Shown one piece after another: positions 8,020-15,983 of a stretch of 20,421 bases of DNA. Source of the stretch: a virus. The notes under the pieces are model-generated. The model saw only the letters and a program-made list of their open reading frames with translations, searched no databases and was not told the origin of the DNA. Positions within the stretch are counted from its first letter, which is position 1; every line of letters starts with the position of its first letter. The position numbers and the translations under genes are program-made. The DNA is taken from the IMG/VR virus record IMGVR_UViG_3300027708_001503, positions 1-20,421 of that record, one strand, 5' to 3'.

Positions 8020-8883
8020 ATGCAAAATCTAATTATTGGTGGATTCACCAACTACAATTATAATCAACTTAAACCTTGGGTTGAATCAATCTGTGAAGTG
8101 ATGCCGGATGCACATAGAGTTATGTGTGTTGGTAATGCAACAGATGAAACAAAATCAATCTTAACAAATAAGGGATTTGAATTGGTCGATATGCCAGAGG
8201 CCAATAATATTCCCATTCACGTTCTAAGATTTCTTTCCATCTATGACTATCTTTCCAAAAATTGGAAGAAGTTTAATTATGTTATTACAACAGATGTGAA
8301 AGATGTTTATTTCCAGAAAGACCCATTTGAGTGGTTAGACTACCACAATATTGGTGTTAAAGATATGAAACAGCTTGTGGCAGGTTCAGAATCTATCTGT
8401 TATAAACATGAATCGTGGGGTAACCAAAACTTAATGGAAACTTATGGTGGTTACATCTACAGCAAATTCAAAGATAATGAAATCTATAACGTAGGTGTAC
8501 TCGCTGGTTCATCTGAATATGTTAAAGATTTGGTGTTCAATATCTTTACTAATGCAATCAACAGGCCTATTCCTATCGTTGACCAGGCGGTCTATAATGT
8601 GTTGATTCAAACACAACCATATAAGAATGTTATTCATTATACCAAACAACATGAGGCTTGGGCTGTACAGGCTGGAACAGTTGCTGACCCAACCAAGATT
8701 GATGGTTTCAGACCAAATCTAACAGACCTAGAACCTGTATTCTATGATGGTATTGTTTACAATTCATTGAATCAACCTTTCTGTATTGTACACCAGTATG
8801 ACCGTGTACCAGAATGGAGAGAATTCGTACAGAAGAAATTCAAACAGGACGATCCATCACAATTTTTCACATATAGAGTTTAA
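8020..8883 (+). CDS. Probable GT-A fold glycosyltransferase
   Basis: A 287-residue protein with the layout of a nucleotide-diphospho-sugar transferase. The N-terminal strand is LIIGGFTNYNYNQ. A strand ending in ITTDVKDVYFQKDP (89-102) carries the DxxD-type metal site seen in transferases with the D-hhh-F-x-x-D-P pattern. NVGVLAGSSEYV and PIVDQAVYN give the acceptor-side segments, and FCIVHQYDR supplies a late His. The gene starts one base after the oxygenase stop, with GAGG upstream. I am confident of the general class but not of the family number, donor or acceptor. Confidence 0.75.
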   Translation: MQNLIIGGFTNYNYNQLKPWVESICEVMPDAHRVMCVGNATDETKSILTNKGFELVDMPEANNIPIHVLRFLSIYDYLSKNWKKFNYVITTDVKDVYFQKDPFEWLDYHNIGVKDMKQLVAGSESICYKHESWGNQNLMETYGGYIYSKFKDNEIYNVGVLAGSSEYVKDLVFNIFTNAINRPIPIVDQAVYNVLIQTQPYKNVIHYTKQHEAWAVQAGTVADPTKIDGFRPNLTDLEPVFYDGIVYNSLNQPFCIVHQYDRVPEWREFVQKKFKQDDPSQFFTYRV

Positions 8884-8893
8884 AGGAAATAAA

Positions 8894-9439
8894 ATGTTAC
8901 AACCAGCAATATCAGGTTATGTTCCAATCCATGAGCCATCTGGTCGTGGTTTAGGAGAATTCGTTAGTCTTTTAAGTAAGCCGGTCGTATTGGAAATTGG
9001 TTGTGATTCCGGAGAAACAACACAATTTTTACTGGAATCTAATCCTAAATTAGAAATACATTGCATAGACCCGTATATTGAATTTACAGATTGGGGTGGT
9101 AATGTTGTTACTAATAGACAACAGATGTATGAATCCGTTTTAGCTAGATTTTCTGGTTATGGTGAAAGATATAAACAATATCGATATACATCAAACGATG
9201 CACTCTTTCATTTCCAAGATGACCAATTTGATTTGATTTTTATTGATGGTCTACACACTTACGAACAAGTTTCATGGGACTGTGAGAACTATTATTCAAA
9301 AGTAAAAACTGGTGGTATATTCTCTGGTCATGATTATGAAACTATTCCTGGTGTAAATCGAGCAGTTAATGAGTTTGCTGCAAAGATTGGCAAAACTGTT
9401 TTACGTACCAATAATGATGTTTGGTATTGGATCAAATAA
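8894..9439 (+). CDS. Methyltransf_24 family SAM methyltransferase
   Basis: A 181-residue class I methyltransferase. Motif I is LEIGCDSGE (33-41), the ribose-binding acidic residue is in CIDPY (D59), and FDLIFIDGLHTYE (112-124) plus GGIFSGHDY (140-148) give the metal-binding acidic and His residues typical of the Methyltransf_24 group, which includes sugar O-methyltransferases of macrolide pathways. I chose the ATG at 8894, preceded by AAAGGAAA, over a reading that extends 36 codons back into the previous gene; the gap from that gene is then ten bases. It overlaps the next gene by one base (TAATG). A role as a sugar O-methyltransferase in the cluster is likely but inferred. Confidence 0.88.
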   Translation: MLQPAISGYVPIHEPSGRGLGEFVSLLSKPVVLEIGCDSGETTQFLLESNPKLEIHCIDPYIEFTDWGGNVVTNRQQMYESVLARFSGYGERYKQYRYTSNDALFHFQDDQFDLIFIDGLHTYEQVSWDCENYYSKVKTGGIFSGHDYETIPGVNRAVNEFAAKIGKTVLRTNNDVWYWIK

Positions 9440-10248
9440 TGAATGAGATAACAATTGTAACGGCCTTCTTTGATATAGGTCGTGGTGAGTGGACTCCTGA
9501 AAAAGGATTGCCTCACTATTTACAGAGAACTAATGATACATACTTTGAAAGATTTGCCAACATGGCAAGTTTGGATAATACTATAGTTGTTTATACCTCT
9601 GAAGATTTAACTGAAAAAGTTTGGCAAATAAGAAAAGATAAGATTGACAAGACTGTTATTATTACGATAGACTTTGAAGAAGAATTTGGTGATTATAGAG
9701 AAAAGATTAAGAAGGTACAAAACAATCCAGAATTTTTAGCAAAGATTAATCCGAATCAAGTTAAGAATCCAGAATATTGGTCGGCAGATTATGTACTTGT
9801 TAACTTTCTTAAATCACACTTTGTTAATCATGCAATTGGTGCTGGTATAGTTGAAACTGATTTGGTTGCATGGTTGGATTTTGGATATTGCCGTGAACCA
9901 TCTACATTAGGTGGTGCCACCGTTTGGAAATATCCTTTCAACAAAGATAAAATTCATTTCTTCAATATCAAAGAATTTAATTCCGATACTTCAATAACTA
10001 GTATCATATCTAATAATGATGTACACATTACTGGACCATGTATCGTATCTAGTAAGAAAATGTGGCCAGAATTGGAAAGATTGATGAATGAAAGTTTTAA
10101 CGAACTAATATCTAAAGATTTAATTGATGATGACCAGACACTATTATTGTTATCTTCATTAATTGAACCAGAAAAATTTGAACTACATCCAATCTCACCT
10201 AACGATTGGTTTATTGCTTTTAGGAAATATAATGAGAATTTATCTTAA
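9439..10248 (+). CDS. HtrL/YibB (WlaTC)-like putative glycosyltransferase
   Basis: A 269-residue protein of the HtrL_YibB / WlaTC type. Signature pieces are TIVTAFFDIGR (5-15), LQRTNDTYFERF, NPEYWSADYVLVNF (110-123) and VAWLDFGYCR (143-152). In bacteria these genes sit in lipopolysaccharide or lipooligosaccharide loci (WlaTC of Campylobacter, YibB near waa genes) and are assumed to be glycosyltransferases, although the reaction is not settled to my knowledge. The LDFG segment may take the place of a metal-binding motif. The ATG at 9439 overlaps the preceding stop (TAATG); a TTG upstream was rejected. It overlaps the following gene by 17 bases. The family assignment is from remembered motifs. 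Confidence 0.8.
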   Translation: MNEITIVTAFFDIGRGEWTPEKGLPHYLQRTNDTYFERFANMASLDNTIVVYTSEDLTEKVWQIRKDKIDKTVIITIDFEEEFGDYREKIKKVQNNPEFLAKINPNQVKNPEYWSADYVLVNFLKSHFVNHAIGAGIVETDLVAWLDFGYCREPSTLGGATVWKYPFNKDKIHFFNIKEFNSDTSITSIISNNDVHITGPCIVSSKKMWPELERLMNESFNELISKDLIDDDQTLLLLSSLIEPEKFELHPISPNDWFIAFRKYNENLS

Positions 10249-10978
10249 TGGAACTGCCAATCTTGGCGACTTTTTGAATGGACTGCCTGTCATGTCCGGC
10301 ATTAGTAGAGAATATGGTAAGTATTCTTTGACAATCAAAAAAGAAATGAGAAAGTTTAAAGGACTTACAGAGTTTCTAATGTATCAGGACCTATTCACGG
10401 ATGTTATGTTTGATGATGAAGTCTTTATGTATGGTGATATCATGCAAATGAGTTCTTGGCCTATCAGAGAGGATAAGAACAATCCAGATAGACCAATTGA
10501 AACTTGTCGTTATGAAAACTTTATGAAAGATAACTTTGGATTGATGTTTGATGTAGATGATGAGTTTATCATTAAGACACCAGAATACAATATTGAAGTT
10601 AAAGATAAGTATTATGTTGGTGACCGATGGGCTGTCGGTGAAATTGATACACGTAGAAAGACACACATTCTATCACACTTAAGTAATTGTGAGTTTATTG
10701 ATTTCAACAATGATATGTTGACAAATGCCTACATCATTAAGAATCTAAAGAAACCATTTATCACCAACTTTACGGGTGTTGGTATGATGGCTGACTTATT
10801 GAATAAAGAATTGTTTTGTGTCTGGAAAGCAGAAGATTGGAATCCAGAATTTAGAGTTGGTAATGATGTGTCGTGGGACAACGGCAAGAATATTGATAAG
10901 GTATTTGAGAAACATTTCTACCTGAATCGTAAAGGTCGTTTAGTTCATGCGAATGATTTGAAAGGATTAATGAAATGA
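10232..10978 (+). CDS. Probable glycosyltransferase, GT9/GT-B-like N-terminus
   Basis: A 248-residue protein. The N-terminal segment IYLNGTANLGDFLNGLPVMSGI (3-24) resembles the first strand, glycine loop and helix of GT-B (heptosyltransferase-like) enzymes. Near the end FITNFTGVGMMADLL would fit the site where GT9 enzymes carry a GxxH-type donor motif, but the usual DSG-H residues are not seen, so it may be a divergent or partner subunit. The ATG at 10232 has AGGAAA five bases upstream; the reading that begins earlier in the previous gene was rejected. The ATGA overlap with the next gene indicates coupling. A second GT9-like gene lies about 0.7 kb downstream, so the two could act in pairs. 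Confidence 0.65.
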   Translation: MRIYLNGTANLGDFLNGLPVMSGISREYGKYSLTIKKEMRKFKGLTEFLMYQDLFTDVMFDDEVFMYGDIMQMSSWPIREDKNNPDRPIETCRYENFMKDNFGLMFDVDDEFIIKTPEYNIEVKDKYYVGDRWAVGEIDTRRKTHILSHLSNCEFIDFNNDMLTNAYIIKNLKKPFITNFTGVGMMADLLNKELFCVWKAEDWNPEFRVGNDVSWDNGKNIDKVFEKHFYLNRKGRLVHANDLKGLMK

Positions 10979-11676
10979 ATATAGTATCAAAAGATACAGC
11001 AATATTGGTTGTCTCATATACAGGCGGTAATGATCCTGAACATTATAGTTGTGGCGATTATACTATTGTACAAAAGAAACTTAGAATGCTTAGAACTCTT
11101 ATGAAGAAATTAAAAGAGACTGGTTATTATGTTTGTTTGGCTTCACACTCTATTTTGGATGAAGAAACTCAAAATAGTTGTCATCTATCCATTTACGATT
11201 CCGACAACTGTTGGCAAATTAATGGTGTTCCAAAAAGACCAAGTTACAGTATTGCTGAGATGACCTCTATTCATAATGGGTTAGACTTATTGCGTGCTCG
11301 TGGTTTTAAGAATGTTTTAAAATTGTGTTATGACCAACGACCAGACATTGATTATGGAAAACTGATTAAGAAGTTCGAAACGTCAGATAAAAAACTTATA
11401 ACACTACAAGATGATTATGGCGTTGGTACATTATTCTTTTTTGCTGATATGCAATTCGTTAAAGATACACTTTCAATGGATGAAATTCACCGAATCGATT
11501 ATCTTCCCGTACAAGCTATAGAAAGAATGTGGTTCAATTCTATCAGAGATAAAGGATTGACCCACGAAATTCAAAAATATTCAACATATGAAGAAATGAT
11601 GGAAATACCTTTAGGTTCACCTGTTCACTTTTCTTCTATGGATGGCGGAAACAAATTATATGACTACAATTATTGA
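10975..11676 (+). CDS. Putative glycosyltransferase-like protein
   Basis: A 233-residue protein I cannot assign firmly. The N-terminus has a hydrophobic strand (AILVVSYTGG) and a helix, then YYVCLASHS, consistent with a Rossmann or GT-A start. FKNVLKLCYDQRPD (111-124) resembles the K-x-R-x-D strand of WaaG/WavE-type or related transferases, with D120 and D124 as candidate metal ligands. TLFFFADMQFV and the acidic end are unremarkable. It lies between two GT9-like genes, overlapping the first by four bases (ATGA) and the second by 17, so a carbohydrate role is likely by context. Confidence 0.55.
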   Translation: MNIVSKDTAILVVSYTGGNDPEHYSCGDYTIVQKKLRMLRTLMKKLKETGYYVCLASHSILDEETQNSCHLSIYDSDNCWQINGVPKRPSYSIAEMTSIHNGLDLLRARGFKNVLKLCYDQRPDIDYGKLIKKFETSDKKLITLQDDYGVGTLFFFADMQFVKDTLSMDEIHRIDYLPVQAIERMWFNSIRDKGLTHEIQKYSTYEEMMEIPLGSPVHFSSMDGGNKLYDYNY

Positions 11677-12382
11677 TATTAAACCTGGAACTTTTGGTGG
11701 TGCATTACGTAATGGTGACATGATTGGTGTCGCTAACGTTGTAGAGTATCTAAGGAAAATTAGAAAAGACCCAACAATCAAATTCAATATTATACAAGAA
11801 TGGCCAGGAATCAATTCGGAAAAATATTGTCAAGACTTCTACCAGTTTCTGTTAAACGCAACAGACTATTTTACAATTCTTCCTGGCCGAGAAACTTTAC
11901 CTTGGCGTAGAGTTAACTTATGGGACTTTAGAGATATATCTGGTGACTTGGTTAAAATACCAAACAAAGTGGAAATGAAAAAAAAGATTGTTGTATTTCC
12001 ACTATTTGATGCTCCCTATAATGTATATCGTAATTGGCCAAATATTCTGTTTGAAGATATTATTGATAAGTATAGTACAGAGCAGTATGATGATTATGAA
12101 AAAATTATCTGTATAAAAGATAGACACAATAGACCTAATTACAGAAAATGGAAGTATTCACATGATTTCATGGACAATATTCACCACATCCAAGAAGCAG
12201 AAATTTTTATTGGTGGTGATACTGGTACTAGCCACTTTGCATGGGCTCTTGACAGGGGACCAGAAGAACTGATATACTATAACTCTAGTCGTGGTCTTGT
12301 CCACACTTTGCCATTTTATCTGACACAAGGTAAGGGTAAATTAAATACATATTGGTTAGATTTTGAAAGCACAACTTGGTAG
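11660..12382 (+). CDS. GT9-like (heptosyltransferase-type) glycosyltransferase
   Basis: A 240-residue GT-B-type protein. The strongest evidence is FIGGDTGTSHFAWAL (183-197), which matches the donor-binding D-(S/T)-G-x-x-H-x-A motif of GT9 heptosyltransferases. The N-terminal GGALRNGDMIGV (13-24) fits the first glycine loop. It is shorter than bacterial GT9 enzymes (usually about 320-350), so one domain is reduced. I prefer the ATG at 11660, which has GGCGGAA upstream, over the ATG six codons earlier, which has no visible ribosome site. It overlaps the preceding gene by 17 bases. Donor and acceptor are unknown. Confidence 0.72.
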   Translation: MTTIIDIKPGTFGGALRNGDMIGVANVVEYLRKIRKDPTIKFNIIQEWPGINSEKYCQDFYQFLLNATDYFTILPGRETLPWRRVNLWDFRDISGDLVKIPNKVEMKKKIVVFPLFDAPYNVYRNWPNILFEDIIDKYSTEQYDDYEKIICIKDRHNRPNYRKWKYSHDFMDNIHHIQEAEIFIGGDTGTSHFAWALDRGPEELIYYNSSRGLVHTLPFYLTQGKGKLNTYWLDFESTTW

Positions 12383-12391
12383 GAGTTAATT

Positions 12392-13429
12392 ATGAGTAAA
12401 AATGTTTTGATTACAGGTGGTGCTGGCTTTATTGCTCACCATGTGATTGATAAGATGCTTAAAGAGACAGATTGGAATATTATCTGTTTAGATAGATTAG
12501 ATATTTCTGGTAATCTAAATCGATTACATGATATGTTACAAGACCATGATATGAAGGTTGTGTCTAAACGATTGCGTATTGTATTCCATGACCTCAAAGC
12601 AGAACTAAATGAAATGATTGTCAAGGACATAGGTCCTGTCGATATCGTCTTACACTTGGCTGCTGGTAGCCACGTAGACCGTAGTATTGAATTTCCATTA
12701 GAGTTTGTACAAGACAATACTGTTGGTACAGTTAATATGCTTGACTATGCTCGTAAACATTTGCCTAATCTGGAACGATTCGTATATTTCTCCACAGATG
12801 AAATCTTTGGTGTCGCACCTCCTGGTGTTTCATATAAAGAATACGACAGATATAATTCTACAAATCCATATTCAGCATCCAAGGCTGCAGCAGAAGAATT
12901 CTGTGTTGCCTATGAAAATACCTATAAAATGCCTATCGTTGTAACACATACGATGAATGTATTTGGTGAACGTCAGCATCCAGAGAAGTTTATTCCTATG
13001 TGTATTCAGCGTGCTCGTGATGGCGAAAAAGTTTATATTCATGCCAATCCAGATTGTACAGAAGCTGGAACAAGAATGTACATCCACGCTAAAGATGTAG
13101 CCGAAGGTCTAATGTTCATTCTCAATAAATTACCTAAAAATTATAAACATACTGGTGATTATGGTTGGGCTCATTGTCCAAAATTCAATTTGGTTGGTAC
13201 AGAAGAAATTGATAATCTATCATTGGCACAAATGATTGCTGAAGCACAAGGCAAAGAACTCAATTATGAAATGGTCGACTTCCACGGCAGTAGACCTGGA
13301 CATGATTTGAGATATGCATTAGATGGTGGTCTATTGAAGTCACTTGGTTGGGAACCTAAAATCAAACTGAGTGAACGAATTAAAGAAATGACATTATGGA
13401 CACTAGAAAATAAAAGGTGGTTGAAATGA
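12392..13429 (+). CDS. RmlB-like NAD-dependent sugar-nucleotide 4,6-dehydratase
   Basis: A 345-residue extended short-chain dehydrogenase, close to the usual RmlB length. It would turn an NDP-hexose into the 4-keto-6-deoxy sugar, the entry point to deoxysugars. The NAD site is TGGAGFIA (8-15), with Ala where the third Gly is usual. The active-site block FSTDEIFG (133-140) has the Asp-Glu pair (D136, E137) diagnostic of 4,6-dehydratases rather than epimerases. The YSASK catalytic Tyr and Lys are Y160 and K164. SHVDRSI (93-99) is also typical. Strong AGGAG ribosome site at 12381-12385. It overlaps the acetyltransferase gene (ATGA). The nucleotide (dTDP, CDP or other) cannot be told. It can feed the C-methyltransferase downstream. 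Confidence 0.9.
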   Translation: MSKNVLITGGAGFIAHHVIDKMLKETDWNIICLDRLDISGNLNRLHDMLQDHDMKVVSKRLRIVFHDLKAELNEMIVKDIGPVDIVLHLAAGSHVDRSIEFPLEFVQDNTVGTVNMLDYARKHLPNLERFVYFSTDEIFGVAPPGVSYKEYDRYNSTNPYSASKAAAEEFCVAYENTYKMPIVVTHTMNVFGERQHPEKFIPMCIQRARDGEKVYIHANPDCTEAGTRMYIHAKDVAEGLMFILNKLPKNYKHTGDYGWAHCPKFNLVGTEEIDNLSLAQMIAEAQGKELNYEMVDFHGSRPGHDLRYALDGGLLKSLGWEPKIKLSERIKEMTLWTLENKRWLK

Positions 13430-14004
13430 TTAAATCTGTAGGCAAACATACATATGGTACCGATGGTTATACAACAACGGTAAGAGAATTTATTTCGTAT
13501 GCTGACCCAACAAGACCTTCTGTTCACATTGGTTCTTTTACTGGAATAGGTCTTGGTTGTAGATTTTTTCCGTCTGAAGGTGTTGCACATAATCCTAAAG
13601 CTTGTACAAATTATGCATTTGGTAATTTAGGACCAAGAAACGAAATATTCAACAATATTGCAATTCCACCAAAGGTCCAAACTAAAGGAGATATCAACAT
13701 TGGTTCTGATGTTTGGTTTGGTGAATCCGTTACTGTCATGTCTGGTGTTACTGTTGGTCATGGTGCAGTTGTTGCCACAAACTCTCATGTATTTAAAGAT
13801 ATTGAACCTTATGCAATATATGGTGGTAATCCAGCAAAATTAATAAAATTCCGTTTCGATAAAGAAATCATTGATGCTTTTTTAGAGATGAAATGGTGGG
13901 ATTTACCTGATGAGATGATTAATAAAATTTTGCCATTGTTGCAACAAGAACCTACTATGGACATTATAAATCAAATGAATCAAATAATCAAAGGCGGAAA
14001 CTAA
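13426..14004 (+). CDS. Hexapeptide-repeat O/N-acetyltransferase (CatB/Vat-like)
   Basis: A 192-residue left-handed beta-helix acyltransferase. Hexapeptide turns are visible in VHIGSFTGIGLGCRFF and in the run from about residue 90 (INIGSDVWFGESVTVMSGVTVG and on), ending with the characteristic YAIYGGNPAKLIKFRF. H55 in the loop EGVAHNPKA is the candidate catalytic His, as in CatB/Vat enzymes. The helical tail is also typical. It would acetylate a sugar, probably as the nucleotide sugar, with acetyl-CoA. I chose the ATG that overlaps the dehydratase stop. Placed between a dehydratase and a C-methyltransferase, it likely acts on the same sugar. An aminosugar substrate would need an aminotransferase, which is not in this window. 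Confidence 0.9.
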   Translation: MIKSVGKHTYGTDGYTTTVREFISYADPTRPSVHIGSFTGIGLGCRFFPSEGVAHNPKACTNYAFGNLGPRNEIFNNIAIPPKVQTKGDINIGSDVWFGESVTVMSGVTVGHGAVVATNSHVFKDIEPYAIYGGNPAKLIKFRFDKEIIDAFLEMKWWDLPDEMINKILPLLQQEPTMDIINQMNQIIKGGN

Positions 14005-14732
14005 TGGCTTCATTAGGAATTTATCATTGGAATAAAGATAATAAATCTGGACTAGAGGCATCAATTGCTTCTTTCCGTAAATACAATCCAAGTATTCCTT
14101 ATTTTCTGGCTTGTGATGCCTCTGGTGGTTCACAATATGATATCTGTAAAAAGTATAATGTAAATTATCTTCATGCAGATTTTGACTTAGGTTATCCTTC
14201 TCCTCATTGGGGATTTGATAAATTACGTGTGTATAATTTTCTCAAACGGATGATGATGGCTGCCATATGTATGGGTACCACACATTTTATGATATCCGAA
14301 GACGATGTTATTTGTTTGAATGAAATTCAATTTGATGAAAGTTGGGAAATTTCATCCTATGATATTACTGTAGGTAATTATATTAATCAGGAAGTATTAG
14401 ATGTGTGTGAAAGAATCTCTGGTGTCAAACCAGACAGAACACAATACGGTGCTGGTGCTGGTACAATTATGAAAACTTCTACATTCATACAGAACTTTTA
14501 TAAAGTTGTTGAATTCTTAGATAAAGATTTTGATAGATTACACCAGAATCAACCACAACTAGGATGGAATGATTGTTTCCTACAAGTATACTTCTTCCTG
14601 TGTGGTGCTAAATATAGTGTGAATCCAAGATTACACAATATTTTTCCAGAGAATCCAAATCTGGATTTAAATGAAATGAAGAACCATTACGACATGGTTC
14701 ACAATTATAAAAATTTTTATGAGGGTAGATAA
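14004..14732 (+). CDS. Probable GT-A type glycosyltransferase
   Basis: A 242-residue protein with features of a GT-A fold. The N-terminus reads as LGIYHWNKDNKSGLEASIASF with a strand and helix, then IPYFLACDASGG. The likely metal site is FMISEDDVICL (95-105; E99, D100, D101). YGAGAGTIMKTSTF and LGWNDCFLQVYFF fit acceptor-side segments, the WND being a candidate catalytic acidic motif. The TAATG overlap with the acetyltransferase and the one-base overlap with the C-methyltransferase place it in the deoxysugar sub-block, so it may transfer that sugar. The family number is uncertain. Confidence 0.7.
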   Translation: MASLGIYHWNKDNKSGLEASIASFRKYNPSIPYFLACDASGGSQYDICKKYNVNYLHADFDLGYPSPHWGFDKLRVYNFLKRMMMAAICMGTTHFMISEDDVICLNEIQFDESWEISSYDITVGNYINQEVLDVCERISGVKPDRTQYGAGAGTIMKTSTFIQNFYKVVEFLDKDFDRLHQNQPQLGWNDCFLQVYFFLCGAKYSVNPRLHNIFPENPNLDLNEMKNHYDMVHNYKNFYEGR

Positions 14733-15919
14733 TGGACTTAACTGAAATTAAAAGATGTTTGGCTTGTGATTCGGACCAATTAGTTCCGGTACTTGACTTA
14801 AATGACCAGCCGTTGGCTAATTCTTACAAAAAGAATAAAGATGACCACGAAGATTCATACCCATTAAAAATTCAAAGGTGTGAAAATTGTTATCATGTAC
14901 AGTTGACTCACGCTGTTAATCCAGACCTAATCTATAAAAACTACCTGTATGTGAGTGGAACTACCAGTACCTATGTTGAATATATGGATTGGTTTGCTGA
15001 TTTCTGCCTTGAGAAGTATGGTAGAATCACACCATTCACAGTATTGGATATTGGTTGTAATGACGGTTCACAGTTGAATAAATTCAAAGCCCGTGGTATT
15101 AAAACATATGGTGTTGACCCAGCTGAGAATTTACATAGATTATCTTCTGCCAACCATGAAGTTGTGTGTGGATATTTTGACGAGACTTATTCAAATAAAG
15201 CCGATATCATTGTTTGTCAGAATGCTTTTGCTCATAATCCCAATCCAGTTGAGTTTTTAAAGAACTGTAAAAAGAATTTAGAACATTCGGGATTAATTTT
15301 TATTCAAACATCTCAAGCGGATATGATTTTGAATAATGAATTTGATACAATCTACCACGAACACATTTCATTCTATAACATTCATTCGATGAAGTTATTG
15401 TGTAGAAGAGCAGGGTTGAACCTGATTGATGTGGTGAAAACACCCATCCACGGTATAAGTTATGTATTTATTATTAGTGCAGATAAAACTGCCGAAGCTA
15501 CTGTTAATAATCTAATTGATATGGAAGCAGTTGCTGGTTTGTACAAAACAAAGACTTATTGGCAATATGAAAGTAAATGTTTGAACATGGTTAGTTCGTT
15601 CAGCACGTTTGTTGACTATTGTAGAGACCAAGGATATAAGATTATTGGTTATGGTGCACCAGCCAAAGGTAACACACTATTGAATTTCTCTAAAGTGGCA
15701 ATGGATATGATTATTGACGATAATCCATTGAAACAGGGGCTCTATACTCCAGGTTCCTCTATTAGTATAGTCGGCTCAGATGTATTGAAATCTTTTACCG
15801 AATCCGACAAAATACTATTTATACCATTGGCTTGGAACTTTTTCGATGAAATTCGTAAAAGAATTCTCGTACATAGGAACAATCAGAATGACAAGTGGTT
15901 GGATTTGAGAGAACTATAG
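14732..15919 (+). CDS. Sugar C-methyltransferase (TylC3/NovU-like)
   Basis: A 395-residue, three-part SAM enzyme of the NDP-sugar C-methyltransferase type. Residues 1-65 form a zinc-binding domain with CxxC pairs C9/C12 and C50/C53. The central SAM domain has LDIGCNDGS (105-113) and the family block YHEHISFYN (208-216), which supplies catalytic Tyr/His/Glu. The C-terminal domain has the typical GYGAPAKGNTLLNF (306-319) and DDNPLKQGLYTPG. Family members methylate C-3 or C-5 of 4-keto-6-deoxy sugars, the product expected from the RmlB-like gene of the same block. Length and motifs look complete. It is the last gene of the carbohydrate cluster, followed by the only sizable non-coding gap. Confidence 0.92.
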   Translation: MDLTEIKRCLACDSDQLVPVLDLNDQPLANSYKKNKDDHEDSYPLKIQRCENCYHVQLTHAVNPDLIYKNYLYVSGTTSTYVEYMDWFADFCLEKYGRITPFTVLDIGCNDGSQLNKFKARGIKTYGVDPAENLHRLSSANHEVVCGYFDETYSNKADIIVCQNAFAHNPNPVEFLKNCKKNLEHSGLIFIQTSQADMILNNEFDTIYHEHISFYNIHSMKLLCRRAGLNLIDVVKTPIHGISYVFIISADKTAEATVNNLIDMEAVAGLYKTKTYWQYESKCLNMVSSFSTFVDYCRDQGYKIIGYGAPAKGNTLLNFSKVAMDMIIDDNPLKQGLYTPGSSISIVGSDVLKSFTESDKILFIPLAWNFFDEIRKRILVHRNNQNDKWLDLREL

Positions 15920-15926
15920 TCCAAAA

Positions 15927-15941
15927 GCCAACAATGTTGGC
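15927..15941 (+). terminator. Short hairpin after the carbohydrate operon
   Basis: GCCAAC and GTTGGC form a perfect six-base stem with an AAT loop, seven bases after the stop of the C-methyltransferase gene. There is no T tract directly after it, so it is at best a weak or factor-assisted terminator, or an RNA 3'-end stabiliser. Confidence 0.4.
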
Positions 15942-15953
15942 GCTATGTATCTA

Positions 15954-15977
15954 ACCGAATCTTTTTGAAGTTTCGGT
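15954..15977 (+). other. Second hairpin in the intergenic region
   Basis: ACCGAA pairs with TTCGGT, and the inner CTT with AAG around a TTTG loop, with one T-T mismatch between the two stems. It could act with the preceding hairpin to separate the carbohydrate transcripts from the late operon. No T tract follows. Confidence 0.4.
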
Positions 15978-15983
15978 GGAATA

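Noticed and set aside
8786-8893. 36-codon N-terminal extension of the second Methyltransf_24 gene
   Set aside because: It overlaps the end of the preceding glycosyltransferase gene, shows no methyltransferase sequence, and the ATG at 8894 has a strong ribosome site.
10163-10231. 23-codon N-terminal extension of the first GT9-like gene
   Set aside because: It lies wholly within the preceding gene. The ATG at 10232 is well placed behind AGGAAA and begins the beta strand directly.
15816-15823. TATAAATA on the minus strand
   Set aside because: It lies inside the C-methyltransferase coding sequence and points back into genes on the opposite strand, with no minus-strand gene to express.
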